DNA of 34,521 nt, from the NCBI GenBank assembly GCA_039024315.1, contig JBCCQN010000071.1, positions 1 to 34,521 of the forward strand. Direction: 5' to 3'. Under the pieces are notes generated by a model that had not been told where the DNA came from, ran no database searches, and worked only from the letters and a program-made list of their open reading frames with translations. Source of the DNA: JBCAWW01 sp039024315 (GTDB lineage: Bacteria > Bacteroidota > Bacteroidia > J057). Below are positions 23,967 through 32,330 of this stretch, piece by piece; position 1 is the stretch's first letter; each line of letters starts with the position of its first letter. The position numbers were made by a program, and so were the translations under genes.

Positions 23967-25145
23967 ATGATAGATTCACAAACGCGGACTGATTTGGATC
24001 AGTTTCGGTCCGAAACGCGGGAATGGTTGCTGGCCAATTGTCCAGACAGTATGCGGCAGCCCGTCAAAAGCTATAATGACATTTACTGGGGAGGCAAAAA
24101 CGCTGTCTTTGCTTCGGAAGACCAAAAACTTTGGTTTGAGCGCATGCTTTCAAAGGGTTGGACCGTTCCAGCGTGGGACAAACGTTATGGCGGAGGGGGA
24201 CTTAACCGCTTGGAGCAAAAGGTCCTCAATGAAGAAATGACGGCCCTTGGCTGTCGGCCTCCCATCTTTAGTTTTGGGATATCCATGCTAGGCCCCGCCC
24301 TCCTGAAATTTGCCTCTGAGGAACAAAAAATGCGCTATTTGCCCCCAATAGTAGCGGGCAAAACCTGGTGGTGCCAAGGATATAGCGAGCCTGAAGCGGG
24401 CAGTGATTTAGCTGGACTGCAAACTCGGGCCGAAGATCGTGGAGATCACTATCTGGTTTCTGGCCAAAAAGTCTGGACCTCCTATGCCGATAAGGCGGAT
24501 TGGATTTTTTGTCTCGTTCGAACTGATCCAGACGCGCCAAAGCATAGTGGCATTAGTTTTTTGTTGATCGATATGGCCAGTGAAGGAGTCAGCACTCGTC
24601 CCATCAAGTTGATTAGCGGAAAGTCTCCCTTTTGTGAAACTTTCTTTGACAACGTCAAGGTCCCTAAAGAAAACCTCATCGGTACCGAAGGCAAAGGCTG
24701 GAGTATCGCCAAATTTTTGCTGACGCACGAAAGGCAGATGATCGGGGGTATAGGCGATACCAACAAGCCCAAGGAACTCTCTACCATCGCTCAGGAACAA
24801 GTGGACTTCGAGGGCCAGCTCCCAGATAGTAGCCTAAGAAATGAGATTGCTACTTTCGAGATGGATGAAGCCATTTTTGATATGACCATCGAGCGTGCGA
24901 TAGATGAAGCCAAGGCTGGTAATGCTTCTGGAGCACTTTCTTCTTTCTTCAAATATTATGGTACTGAACTGAACAAACGTCGTTTTGAGGCGATGCTGAG
25001 TTTACATGGCTTCGCGGGCCTCTCTTGGGAGGGAGATGCGGACCTCGCCAAAATGTTCTGTCGCACCAAGGGTAATTCTATCGAAGGAGGTACCTCCGAA
25101 GTTCAATTAAACATCATTTCCAAAAGAATCCTGGGCCTGCCTTAG
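23967..25145 (+). CDS. Acyl-CoA dehydrogenase, alpha-like partner
   Basis: This 392-residue FAD-dependent acyl-CoA dehydrogenase has WWCQGYSEPEAGSDLAGLQT and KVWTSYADKADW in the beta domain, and GNSIEGGTSEVQLNIISKR at the C-terminus. The IEGGTSE form, with Gly where short- and medium-chain enzymes carry the catalytic Glu, is typical of the larger partner in two-subunit dehydrogenases such as FadE26/FadE27-type pairs of steroid side-chain breakdown. The second dehydrogenase gene follows after 18 bases and is the likely partner. Confidence 0.9.
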   Translation: MIDSQTRTDLDQFRSETREWLLANCPDSMRQPVKSYNDIYWGGKNAVFASEDQKLWFERMLSKGWTVPAWDKRYGGGGLNRLEQKVLNEEMTALGCRPPIFSFGISMLGPALLKFASEEQKMRYLPPIVAGKTWWCQGYSEPEAGSDLAGLQTRAEDRGDHYLVSGQKVWTSYADKADWIFCLVRTDPDAPKHSGISFLLIDMASEGVSTRPIKLISGKSPFCETFFDNVKVPKENLIGTEGKGWSIAKFLLTHERQMIGGIGDTNKPKELSTIAQEQVDFEGQLPDSSLRNEIATFEMDEAIFDMTIERAIDEAKAGNASGALSSFFKYYGTELNKRRFEAMLSLHGFAGLSWEGDADLAKMFCRTKGNSIEGGTSEVQLNIISKRILGLP

Positions 25146-25163
25146 TCCTAAAAAAATATCATC

Positions 25164-26279
25164 ATGCCATTAGTTATCAACGAAGAGCAGCAAATGCTCA
25201 AAGAGTCAGCTCGGGATTTCCTCAAAGAAAAAGCCCCAATCTCTCAACTGCGTCAATTACGGGATGACAATGACCCCCTTGGTTATTCTCCTCAACTTTG
25301 GGCCGAAATGGCCGAAATGGGTTGGGCTGCCCTGACGATTCTTGAATCCTACGGAGGCCTTGGCTTTGGTTTTACTGGCCTTGGACAAATATTAGAAGAG
25401 ACAGGTAGAACGCTTACGGCTTCTCCCTTGGTTTCGACCGTTTTATTAGGGGCGACTGCTATAGAAAAAGGCGGCAATCAAATGCAAAAAGAAGCTCATT
25501 TGGGTGCTATCGCCTCCGGCGAACGCTTAGTTGCCTTGGCCCACGAAGAGACGAGTTTTCATCAGGTAGCGGTTTCGACCACGGCTTTGCCGAACGATGA
25601 TCACTATTTGCTGAGCGGTAAAAAGGTATTTGTGTTGGATGGCAACATAGCTGACGAGCTAATCGTGAGTGCGTTCTCCGAAGGAGACCAAAAAACCAAA
25701 CTCTACCTAGTAAACGCGAAAGCAGCAGGTGTCGAAATCACTAAAGTAAAAATGATGGACAGCCGCAATGCTGCTACCCTTGTCTTAAACAATGCCAAAG
25801 GAGAGCTTTTGGGTAGTTATGAAGGCTCCCAAACCTTACTTGAATATGTGCTTGATGTTGGCCGGATTGGTCTAGCTGCCGAGATGTTAGGAGGGGTAAA
25901 AGAGGCCTTTGATCGCATCATTGCCTATCTCAAAGAGCGCAAACAATTTGGGGTAATGATCGGTAGTTTTCAGGCCTTGCAACATCGAGCGGCTCATATG
26001 TTCTGTGAAATAGAACTTTGCAAATCAATTGTTATTAAGGCTCTTCAAGCTATCGATAGTGGCAATGAAGACCTCGCCCAACTAGCAAGCCTTGCCAAAG
26101 GGAAATTAGGCCAAACTTATAAGCTGGTTAGCAATGAAGGCATTCAGATGTTTGGTGGGATCGGCATGACGGATGATGAAGAGATTGGTTTTTTTCTTAA
26201 AAGGGCTAGAGTTGCCCAACAAAGCTTAGGAGATACCAACTTTCATTTAGATCGCTTAGCCAAGCTCAAGCGCTACTAA
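25164..26279 (+). CDS. Acyl-CoA dehydrogenase, beta-like partner
   Basis: This 371-residue second dehydrogenase has a weaker substrate-binding core and a C-terminal segment FGGIGMTDDEEIGFFLKRAR followed by LGDTNFHLDRLA. That resembles the smaller partner of heteromeric acyl-CoA dehydrogenases, which often end in a GD-x-x-x-H pattern. The FAD region includes YLKERKQFGVMIGSFQALQH. It is the last gene of the SDR-MaoC-dehydrogenase operon. Confidence 0.88.
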   Translation: MPLVINEEQQMLKESARDFLKEKAPISQLRQLRDDNDPLGYSPQLWAEMAEMGWAALTILESYGGLGFGFTGLGQILEETGRTLTASPLVSTVLLGATAIEKGGNQMQKEAHLGAIASGERLVALAHEETSFHQVAVSTTALPNDDHYLLSGKKVFVLDGNIADELIVSAFSEGDQKTKLYLVNAKAAGVEITKVKMMDSRNAATLVLNNAKGELLGSYEGSQTLLEYVLDVGRIGLAAEMLGGVKEAFDRIIAYLKERKQFGVMIGSFQALQHRAAHMFCEIELCKSIVIKALQAIDSGNEDLAQLASLAKGKLGQTYKLVSNEGIQMFGGIGMTDDEEIGFFLKRARVAQQSLGDTNFHLDRLAKLKRY

Positions 26280-26354
26280 CAGAGGCGCAATGAGTTAGAG
26301 GATATATGATTTTTCGAATATCAAAACATTTCCAAAACCCATATAGTATTCATG

Positions 26355-26385
26355 TTGGAACCTAGACTTCAAGTCTAACTTTTTT
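26355..26385 (+). promoter_or_regulatory. Palindrome between acyl-CoA operon and cox genes: operator/promoter or weak terminator
   Basis: TAGACTTCAAGTCTA at 26363-26377 is a perfect 7-1-7 palindrome followed, after AC, by six T at 26380-26385, so it could be a short-stem terminator for the acyl-CoA operon. The same stretch also reads as a promoter for the cox genes: TTG 26355-26357, an 18-bp spacer, and TAACTTTT 26376-26383 (seven of eight to TAnnTTTG). The palindrome would then be an operator between the boxes. I cannot decide from sequence. Confidence 0.45.
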
Positions 26386-26433
26386 ACTTATTGCTGCGAT
26401 ATTTCACTGGCTTAGGCTAAAGGACTGACTACT

Positions 26434-26886
26434 ATGAATGCCCCACCAGCGAAAAAGGAATGCGTTTGTCATTCCTCCACCTCTTTGTACCCTCCAGAGA
26501 CTAAGAGAAAGTCTCTTCTATCTAGTTTTTGGACGGGGATAGTGCTTATCCTATTGCCTAAATGCCCTTTTTGCGTACTCACTTATTCAGGAGCTGTGGG
26601 CTTGTGCGGAGCAGCAAATTACGGTAACACCTATCCCGCTTGGAGTGTTGGGCTCACCCTAGCCTTTTTGGTCGGCATGTTTGTCATGCTGCAATATAAT
26701 TTCAAAGGAAAAAAGACGCTAGTTGCAGAACTTCTCCTCGCTGTAGGAGGTGCCACTATGCTTTCTTATATGATGTTTGACCTCGCTGAGAGCACCTTCT
26801 ACTTATCGACGGTGCTGGTTTTATTTTCAGCTTGGCTGAACGGTAGTTTCATGCATTTTTATTCTGTTTTAATAAATAAATCATGA
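26434..26886 (+). CDS. Four-helix membrane protein with CPxC motif, coupled to coxM
   Basis: I do not recognise a named family. The 150-residue protein has a short cysteine-bearing N-terminus (Cys10, Cys12) and four hydrophobic segments at about 29-60, 68-88, 94-115 and 119-147. The first holds LLPKCPFCVLTY with Cys44 and Cys47, and Cys58 follows. Membrane-embedded CPxC motifs are common in metal-transfer proteins. Its stop codon overlaps the coxM start as ATGA, so translation is probably coupled and it likely belongs to the CO dehydrogenase operon. A role in copper supply for the Mo-Cu site is my inference; a thiol-redox or unrelated role is possible. Confidence 0.72.
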   Translation: MNAPPAKKECVCHSSTSLYPPETKRKSLLSSFWTGIVLILLPKCPFCVLTYSGAVGLCGAANYGNTYPAWSVGLTLAFLVGMFVMLQYNFKGKKTLVAELLLAVGGATMLSYMMFDLAESTFYLSTVLVLFSAWLNGSFMHFYSVLINKS

Positions 26887-27755
26887 TCCCTAATTCCTTC
26901 GACTACGCAAGCCCGACTTCGATTTCGGAAGCGATCGCTTTGCTGCAGAAACATGGGGACGAAGCTAAAATTCTCTCCGGAGGACATAGCTTACTTCCGA
27001 TGATGAAACTGCGGCTAGCGGAGCCGGAAATGATTATTGATATCAATAACATTCCGGATTTGAGCTACATTCGTGAGTCAGACGGTTATTTGCGTTTGGG
27101 TGCCCTCACCCGAGAGGTAGAACTGGAAGATTCTGAATTGCTCCGTTCTAACTATCCCATCTTTGCTGATGTAACCAAACTAATTGCCGACCCCCAAGTC
27201 AGAAATTGTGGTACAATAGGTGGTAATCTTGCCCACGGTGATGCGGCAAACGATCATCCTGCGGTTATGCTTGCTATGAACGCAGAGGTTGTTTCCCAAG
27301 GCCCTAACGGTGAAAAAGTAACCCACATTACCGATTTCTTCCACGGTTTTTACATGACTGCTTTAGAGGAGGACGAAATCCTTACGGAGATTCGTATTCC
27401 TATCCCTCCGGCTGGCACTGGTAGCGCTTACACCAAACTTGAACGTAAGGTAGGGGATTATGCTACTGCCGGTGTGGCGATACAACTAACAATGGATGCT
27501 TCTGGTACCTGTACCTATATGGGGATAGGCCTGACCAATGTTGGTGTGAAGCCTATCAAAGTTACCCGCGCTGAAGAATTATTGACTGGCACTAATCTGA
27601 GTCAAGATTTGATCGACCAAGCTGCTCAAATGGCTTCAGAAGACTGTAGCCCATCTGCTGATTTGAGAGGCTCCGAAGAATATAAAAGAGCGATGGTCAA
27701 AGTACTCGTTCGCCGTATGATTAAGCTTGCTATGGAAAGAGCGCGAGCCCACTAA
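26883..27755 (+). CDS. coxM: CO dehydrogenase medium (FAD) subunit
   Basis: This 290-residue flavoprotein subunit has the two FAD-binding motifs of the family, LSGGHSLLPMMKLRLAEP near residue 31 and TIGGNLAHGDAANDHPAVML near residue 112. It passes electrons from the iron-sulphur subunit to the quinone side. Its length matches CoxM proteins. The gene order M-S-L that follows is the one used by form I CO dehydrogenases. Confidence 0.93.
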   Translation: MIPNSFDYASPTSISEAIALLQKHGDEAKILSGGHSLLPMMKLRLAEPEMIIDINNIPDLSYIRESDGYLRLGALTREVELEDSELLRSNYPIFADVTKLIADPQVRNCGTIGGNLAHGDAANDHPAVMLAMNAEVVSQGPNGEKVTHITDFFHGFYMTALEEDEILTEIRIPIPPAGTGSAYTKLERKVGDYATAGVAIQLTMDASGTCTYMGIGLTNVGVKPIKVTRAEELLTGTNLSQDLIDQAAQMASEDCSPSADLRGSEEYKRAMVKVLVRRMIKLAMERARAH

Positions 27756-27774
27756 ATTTTAAAGGAACCCTACT

Positions 27775-28272
27775 ATGTCCACAAAAAAAATCAACATATC
27801 GCTCAATGGCGTCCCTCATGAGATGGAGGTTGAGCCACGTCTCTTGCTGGTTCACTTGATCCGCGAAGACCTAAACGAAACGGGTACCCACATTGGTTGT
27901 GATACCTCCAATTGCGGTGCATGTACTGTATTGCTCGATGGACGCTCTGTCAAGTCATGTACCATCCTAGCCGTTCAAGCTGACGGCAAAGAGATTAGCA
28001 CTGTAGAAGGACTTGCCCAAGATGGAAAATTACACCCCATCCAAGAAGGATTTCGCGAAAAGCATGGTCTCCAATGCGGATTTTGTACCCCTGGTATGAT
28101 GATGCGCATCAAAGAGCTACTAGAAAAGAATCCTAATCCGACTGAGGAGGAAATTCGCTGGGGTATCTCCGGTAACCTATGTCGCTGTACAGGATATAAC
28201 AATATCGTCAAGGCCACTCAATACGCGGCCGAAAAATTACGTGAAGCGGAGACTGAAACCGTCAACGCCTAA
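27775..28272 (+). CDS. coxS: CO dehydrogenase small (2Fe-2S) subunit
   Basis: This 165-residue protein has two [2Fe-2S] domains. The N-terminal plant-ferredoxin-like cluster uses Cys42, 47, 50 and 62 (CDTSNCGAC...SC). The C-terminal helical cluster uses Cys101, 104, 136 and 138 (CGFCTPGM and CRCTGY). It relays electrons from the molybdenum centre of CoxL to the FAD of CoxM. It starts 19 bases after coxM and is 29 bases before coxL. Confidence 0.94.
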   Translation: MSTKKINISLNGVPHEMEVEPRLLLVHLIREDLNETGTHIGCDTSNCGACTVLLDGRSVKSCTILAVQADGKEISTVEGLAQDGKLHPIQEGFREKHGLQCGFCTPGMMMRIKELLEKNPNPTEEEIRWGISGNLCRCTGYNNIVKATQYAAEKLREAETETVNA

Positions 28273-28301
28273 GGCTACTTTCATCATTAATCAATAAAAA
28301 A

Positions 28302-30674
28302 ATGGGTATTCGCTGTAACACTCCCAAAGAAATTGGGGGTATGGGGCATAGCCTGAAGCGCAAAGAAGATGCTCGCTTCATCCAAGGAAAGGGGCAGTAC
28401 ACCGATGACTTTAAGTTACCAGGTATGCTGTATATGGACATCGTCCGTAGCCCTTTTGCTTATGCCAAAATCAAATCAATTAATATAGATAAAGCCATGG
28501 CGCTTGACGGCGTCTTAGCGGTAATCACTGGTAAAGACCTTGAGCAATACAACTTGCACTGGATGCCGACTTTGCTTTCGGACACGCAAATGGTTTTACC
28601 TACTGATACGGTCATGTATCAGGCTCAAGAGGTCGCTGCCGTTATCGCTACCAGTCGCTATATCGCTGCTGATGCCATTGAATTGGTAGAAGTAGAATAC
28701 GAGCCGATGAAGCCGGTTATTGATCCTTTCAAAGCATTGGACGAAGATGCTCCTGTGTTGAGAACGGACAAGGATGGCCAAAAGGACAATCAAATCTACC
28801 ACTGGGAAGTAGGTGATCGCGAAGCGACTGAGAAGTTGTTCAGCGAAGCTGAAGTGGTCGTAAAAGAGCAAATCTATACCCCGCGGATTCACGTTGCTTC
28901 TATCGAGACTTGCGGTTGTATTGCCTCCTACGATAAGGTTAACGAAAAGCTCACCGTTTATCTCACAACTCAGGCGCCACACGCTATCCGTACTGTGGTT
29001 GCTTTGGTGGCTGGTCATGTAGGCCTCTCCGAGGAACGCATCCGCGTGATTTCTCCGGATATCGGAGGTGGGTTTGGCGGTAAAGTGCCGGTATATCCAG
29101 GCTACGTTATTGCCATCGCCGCTAGCTTTTTGATCGGTAAACCAGTTAAGTGGATTGAAGATCGCAGTGAAAACCTTCAAGCAGACTCGTTTGCTCGTGA
29201 TTATCATATGACTTGCGAAATGGCTGCTACTAAAGAAGGTAAAATCACCGGTCTACGCATCAAGACACTAGCTGATCATGGCTATACCGATGCTTCTGCC
29301 AACCCTTCTAAGTATCCTGCTGGTATGTTCTCGATTTGTACGGGATCATATGATTACCAGACTGCCTTTACTGAGCTAGATGCTGTATATACCAACAAAC
29401 CACCAGGGGGCGTAGCGTACCGCTGTTCTTTCCGCGTTACTGAGGCGGTCCACGCCGTGGAACGCATGGTTGATCGCCTTGCCTTAGAGGTTGGAAAAGA
29501 CCCGGCTCAGCTTCGGATGGAGAACTTCATTAAGAAAGAACAATTCCCTTATCATTCTGCCCTCGGTTGGGAGTACGATAGTGGTGATTATCACGGCGCT
29601 TTGAAAAAAGCGATGGATATGATCGGCTATGACGAACTCCGTAAAGAGCAAGCAGAGAAGCGTGCTCGCGGTGAGCTAATGGGAATTGGTATCTCAAGCT
29701 TTACTGAAGTAGTGGGCGCTGGTCCTTCTAAAGATTTTGATATCCTTGGTATCAAGATGTTTGATAGTTGTGAGTTACGCGTTCACCCGACGGGTAAGGC
29801 CATAGCACGATTTGGTACTAAGTCTCAGGGACAAGGGCACGAAACCACCTACGCTCAGATTATCGCTGAGGAACTTGGTATTCCTGCTGACCATATTATT
29901 GTTGAGGAAGGGGATACTGATACCGCTCCATACGGACTCGGTACTTACGCCAGTCGTTCTACTCCTACTGCTGGGGCCGCGGCCGCTAAAGCTGCCGTTA
30001 AGCTACGCGACAAAGCCAAAAAGATCGCAGCCTACCTTCTAGAGGTAAGCGAAGAAGACCTTGAATGGGAACCGGGCAAATTCTTTGTCAAGGGTGCTCC
30101 TGAGAAGTCTAAGACGATCCAAGAATTGGTTTTTGCCGCCTATACCAACCACCCACAAGGGATGGAAGCTGGATTCGAGGCTACCCATTACTATGATCCT
30201 CCGAATTTGACTTTCCCTTTTGGTTCTTATATCTGTGTGGTTGACATCGACAAAGAAACTGGACAGATTGATATTCGTCGTTTTGTCGCGATTGACGATT
30301 GCGGTAATATCATCAACCCGATGATTGTTGAAGGTCAGGTACACGGTGGCTTGACCCAAGGTTTGGCTCCTGCGATGTATGAGGAATTTATCTATGATGA
30401 TGAAGGCAACCTCCTCAACGGTACCTTTATGGATTACTTGGTACCAACGGCAGTTGAGTCTCCGAATTGGGAAACTGGACATACCATTACCCCAAGCCCT
30501 CACCACCCAATTGGTGCCAAAGGAGTAGGGGAGTCGCCAACAGTAGGGGCTCCGCCAGCGATTGCCAATGCAATTGTGGATGCGCTTTCTCACCTTGGCG
30601 TTACCAATATCAACATCCCGATTACTCCTCCTAAGGTTTGGCAAATCCTTAAGGACGCTGGAGTAACCTCATAA
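28302..30674 (+). CDS. coxL: Form I CO dehydrogenase large (Mo-Cu) subunit
   Basis: This 790-residue catalytic subunit of aerobic CO dehydrogenase oxidises CO with water to CO2. The diagnostic form I active-site loop AYRCSFR is present, with Cys375 as the copper-binding residue. The base-like Glu744 lies in AKGVGESPTVGAPPA, and GGGFGGKVPVYPGY near residue 255 matches the molybdopterin region. The N-terminal GHSLKRKEDARFIQGKGQYTDD is also typical. Form II and xanthine-type relatives lack the AYxCSFR loop, so assignment to true CO dehydrogenase is firm on family knowledge; activity is not shown. The cofactor is molybdopterin cytosine dinucleotide; no cytidylyltransferase gene is in the window. 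Confidence 0.95.
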   Translation: MGIRCNTPKEIGGMGHSLKRKEDARFIQGKGQYTDDFKLPGMLYMDIVRSPFAYAKIKSINIDKAMALDGVLAVITGKDLEQYNLHWMPTLLSDTQMVLPTDTVMYQAQEVAAVIATSRYIAADAIELVEVEYEPMKPVIDPFKALDEDAPVLRTDKDGQKDNQIYHWEVGDREATEKLFSEAEVVVKEQIYTPRIHVASIETCGCIASYDKVNEKLTVYLTTQAPHAIRTVVALVAGHVGLSEERIRVISPDIGGGFGGKVPVYPGYVIAIAASFLIGKPVKWIEDRSENLQADSFARDYHMTCEMAATKEGKITGLRIKTLADHGYTDASANPSKYPAGMFSICTGSYDYQTAFTELDAVYTNKPPGGVAYRCSFRVTEAVHAVERMVDRLALEVGKDPAQLRMENFIKKEQFPYHSALGWEYDSGDYHGALKKAMDMIGYDELRKEQAEKRARGELMGIGISSFTEVVGAGPSKDFDILGIKMFDSCELRVHPTGKAIARFGTKSQGQGHETTYAQIIAEELGIPADHIIVEEGDTDTAPYGLGTYASRSTPTAGAAAAKAAVKLRDKAKKIAAYLLEVSEEDLEWEPGKFFVKGAPEKSKTIQELVFAAYTNHPQGMEAGFEATHYYDPPNLTFPFGSYICVVDIDKETGQIDIRRFVAIDDCGNIINPMIVEGQVHGGLTQGLAPAMYEEFIYDDEGNLLNGTFMDYLVPTAVESPNWETGHTITPSPHHPIGAKGVGESPTVGAPPAIANAIVDALSHLGVTNINIPITPPKVWQILKDAGVTS

Positions 30675-30684
30675 ATCTATTACC

Positions 30685-30719
30685 TTAGACCTTCCGGCAA
30701 TTTTTGCTGGAAGGTCTAA
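30685..30719 (+). terminator. Long hairpin between coxL and coxG
   Basis: A 16-bp stem (30685-30700 with 30704-30719, one G-U pair) closes a TTT loop and is followed by CCTTTT. The stem is strong but the T run is short, so it may be a partial terminator, an RNA-processing site or a stabiliser of the coxMSL message, leaving the structural subunits made in excess over the accessory proteins. Confidence 0.6.
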
Positions 30720-30737
30720 CCTTTTAAGCTTAAAAAA

Positions 30738-31400
30738 ATGAAAGCAAATATTGAAAAAACGTTTGAAGTAGGGCATCCTATTGATCGCGTTTGGTCTTAT
30801 CTCAGCAATCCTGAAAAAATCGTCACCTGTGTGCCAGGTGCTAGCCTTACGGAAAAGATTGATGAGGAGAACTATAAAGGCAAGGTGTCGCTAAAATTTG
30901 GTCCTGTCTCTGCCAAATATGATGGGGCAATCAAGATGGATAAGGTAGATCAAGCTACCCACAATATGATTATCACTGGTAGCGGGATGGATGCCAAAGG
31001 TAAAGGTAGTGCAGGCATGACACTAGACTGTAAGCTGGACTCCAAAGATGCTAATAATACAGCAGTGGCATACGAGATGGAAGTCAGCGTTACCGGTAAA
31101 TTGGCTCAGTTTGGTTCTCGTCTAATTGTGGACGTATCCGATCAGTTAGCCGATCAGTTTATTGATAGCTTCAAATCTGCTTTGGATGCTGAAGCGGCCG
31201 CTGCAGCGCCTGCAGAAAGTGCAGATACTGGAAGTGGCGCTGAAGTAGGGCAGGAAGCTGCGGCAACGGTCTCAAATGCTGCCCCACCACCAGCTCCCAA
31301 AGACAACTCCGTCAATGCTCTCGCTTTGATGTGGGCAGTAATAAAAGGCTTTTTCGCTCGTCTATTTGGCGGCGGTAAAAAATCTGAATCCAACGCTTAA
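30738..31400 (+). CDS. coxG: CoxG, SRPBCC-fold membrane-associated accessory protein
   Basis: The N-terminal ~150 of 220 residues form a CoxG/SRPBCC domain (KTFEVGHPIDRVWSYLSNPE, then VTCVPGASLTEK). An Ala/Pro-rich flexible linker at about 155-195 follows, then a hydrophobic C-terminal segment ALALMWAVIKGFFARLFGGG that can anchor it to the membrane. CoxG proteins recruit CO dehydrogenase to the membrane and, in work on a mycobacterial enzyme, supply menaquinone to it. The layout here, domain plus tether plus anchor, fits that role. It starts just after the long hairpin. Confidence 0.9.
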   Translation: MKANIEKTFEVGHPIDRVWSYLSNPEKIVTCVPGASLTEKIDEENYKGKVSLKFGPVSAKYDGAIKMDKVDQATHNMIITGSGMDAKGKGSAGMTLDCKLDSKDANNTAVAYEMEVSVTGKLAQFGSRLIVDVSDQLADQFIDSFKSALDAEAAAAAPAESADTGSGAEVGQEAAATVSNAAPPPAPKDNSVNALALMWAVIKGFFARLFGGGKKSESNA

Positions 31401-31405
31401 TCCTT

Positions 31406-32326
31406 ATGCCAGAAGTTCCCGCACAGATACAAAACCTTAGTGGTCCAGAGGAGCTAATTGCGGCTTATGATAAACTGGGGTATGTAGCTGACGAAGAGGT
31501 CGCTACAGCCCTTTATTTATCTCTCAGACTCAATAAGCCTTTGCTCATTGAAGGGAATCCCGGTGTTGGGAAAACTGAATTGGCTTTAATGCTTTCTGAT
31601 TGGTTGGAAACCGATTTGATTCGTCTACAATGCTATGAAGGGCTTGATGTGCATTCTGCCGTTTATGAATGGAACTATCAAAAGCAGCTTTTAGCGATTA
31701 AGATTCAGGAGAATGAAGATAAATCTGCTAAAGATAAGGAGGACGAAATTTTTGGTGAAAGCTATTTAATGAAGCGTCCTCTGCTCAAGGCAATTACAGC
31801 GAAAGATAAAGCACCGGTCTTACTGATTGATGAAATGGACAGGGCAGACGAAGAGTTTGAAGCTTTCTTGCTAGAACTGTTGTCTGCTTTTCAAATCAGT
31901 ATTCCCGAGATGGGTACAATTAAGGCCGTTCATAAACCACTTGTCATTCTGACCTCGAATCGAACCAGAGATTTGAGTGATGCATTAAAGCGCCGTTGTT
32001 TGTACTTGTGGATGCATTATCCTAGCCTCGAAAAGGAACGCGAAATCGTGCGTAAGAAGCTACCGGGTATCGAAAGCTTGCTTCAGGAACAAGTGGTCGC
32101 TTTTGTTCAGCAGCTTCGCCTAGAGAAACTGAACAAGGTACCAGGTATCGCAGAAACCTTAGATTGGGCAGCCGCTTTGATGGAATTGGCTTATCGTTCT
32201 CTGTCAGAGGAAGCCGTCAACAAAACCATTGGCTGCTTGCTTAAAACGGCCGAGGATGTAGAACTCGTGAAATCCGTTGGTTGGCAAAAATGGCTAAAAC
32301 AAGAGGCCGTAGCCGAGGAAGTTTGA
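31406..32326 (+). CDS. coxD: CoxD, MoxR-type AAA+ ATPase for active-site maturation
   Basis: This 306-residue AAA+ protein of the MoxR group has Walker A GNPGVGKT at 50-57, Walker B VLLIDEMDRAD with D142-E143, and an LTSNRTRDLSDALKRRC sensor and arginine-finger region. In Oligotropha, CoxD is needed to sulphurate the Mo centre of CO dehydrogenase. It is paired, as usual, with a VWA protein gene (coxE) starting four bases after its stop. It lies five bases after coxG. Confidence 0.92.
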   Translation: MPEVPAQIQNLSGPEELIAAYDKLGYVADEEVATALYLSLRLNKPLLIEGNPGVGKTELALMLSDWLETDLIRLQCYEGLDVHSAVYEWNYQKQLLAIKIQENEDKSAKDKEDEIFGESYLMKRPLLKAITAKDKAPVLLIDEMDRADEEFEAFLLELLSAFQISIPEMGTIKAVHKPLVILTSNRTRDLSDALKRRCLYLWMHYPSLEKEREIVRKKLPGIESLLQEQVVAFVQQLRLEKLNKVPGIAETLDWAAALMELAYRSLSEEAVNKTIGCLLKTAEDVELVKSVGWQKWLKQEAVAEEV

Positions 32327-32330
32327 GCCA

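Noticed and set aside
28596..29207. 203-codon open frame on the minus strand inside coxL
   Set aside because: It lies wholly within the well-supported coxL gene; its translation shows no domain and the composition of a shadow frame.
30039..30644. 201-codon minus-strand open frame at the end of coxL
   Set aside because: It opposes the conserved Glu744 region of CoxL and has no recognisable motif or start context.
26883..30674. Xanthine dehydrogenase or form II (CoxL-like) enzyme instead of CO dehydrogenase
   Set aside because: The large subunit carries AYRCSFR, the M-S-L order and the G-D-E-F accessory set, all of which favour form I CO dehydrogenase.
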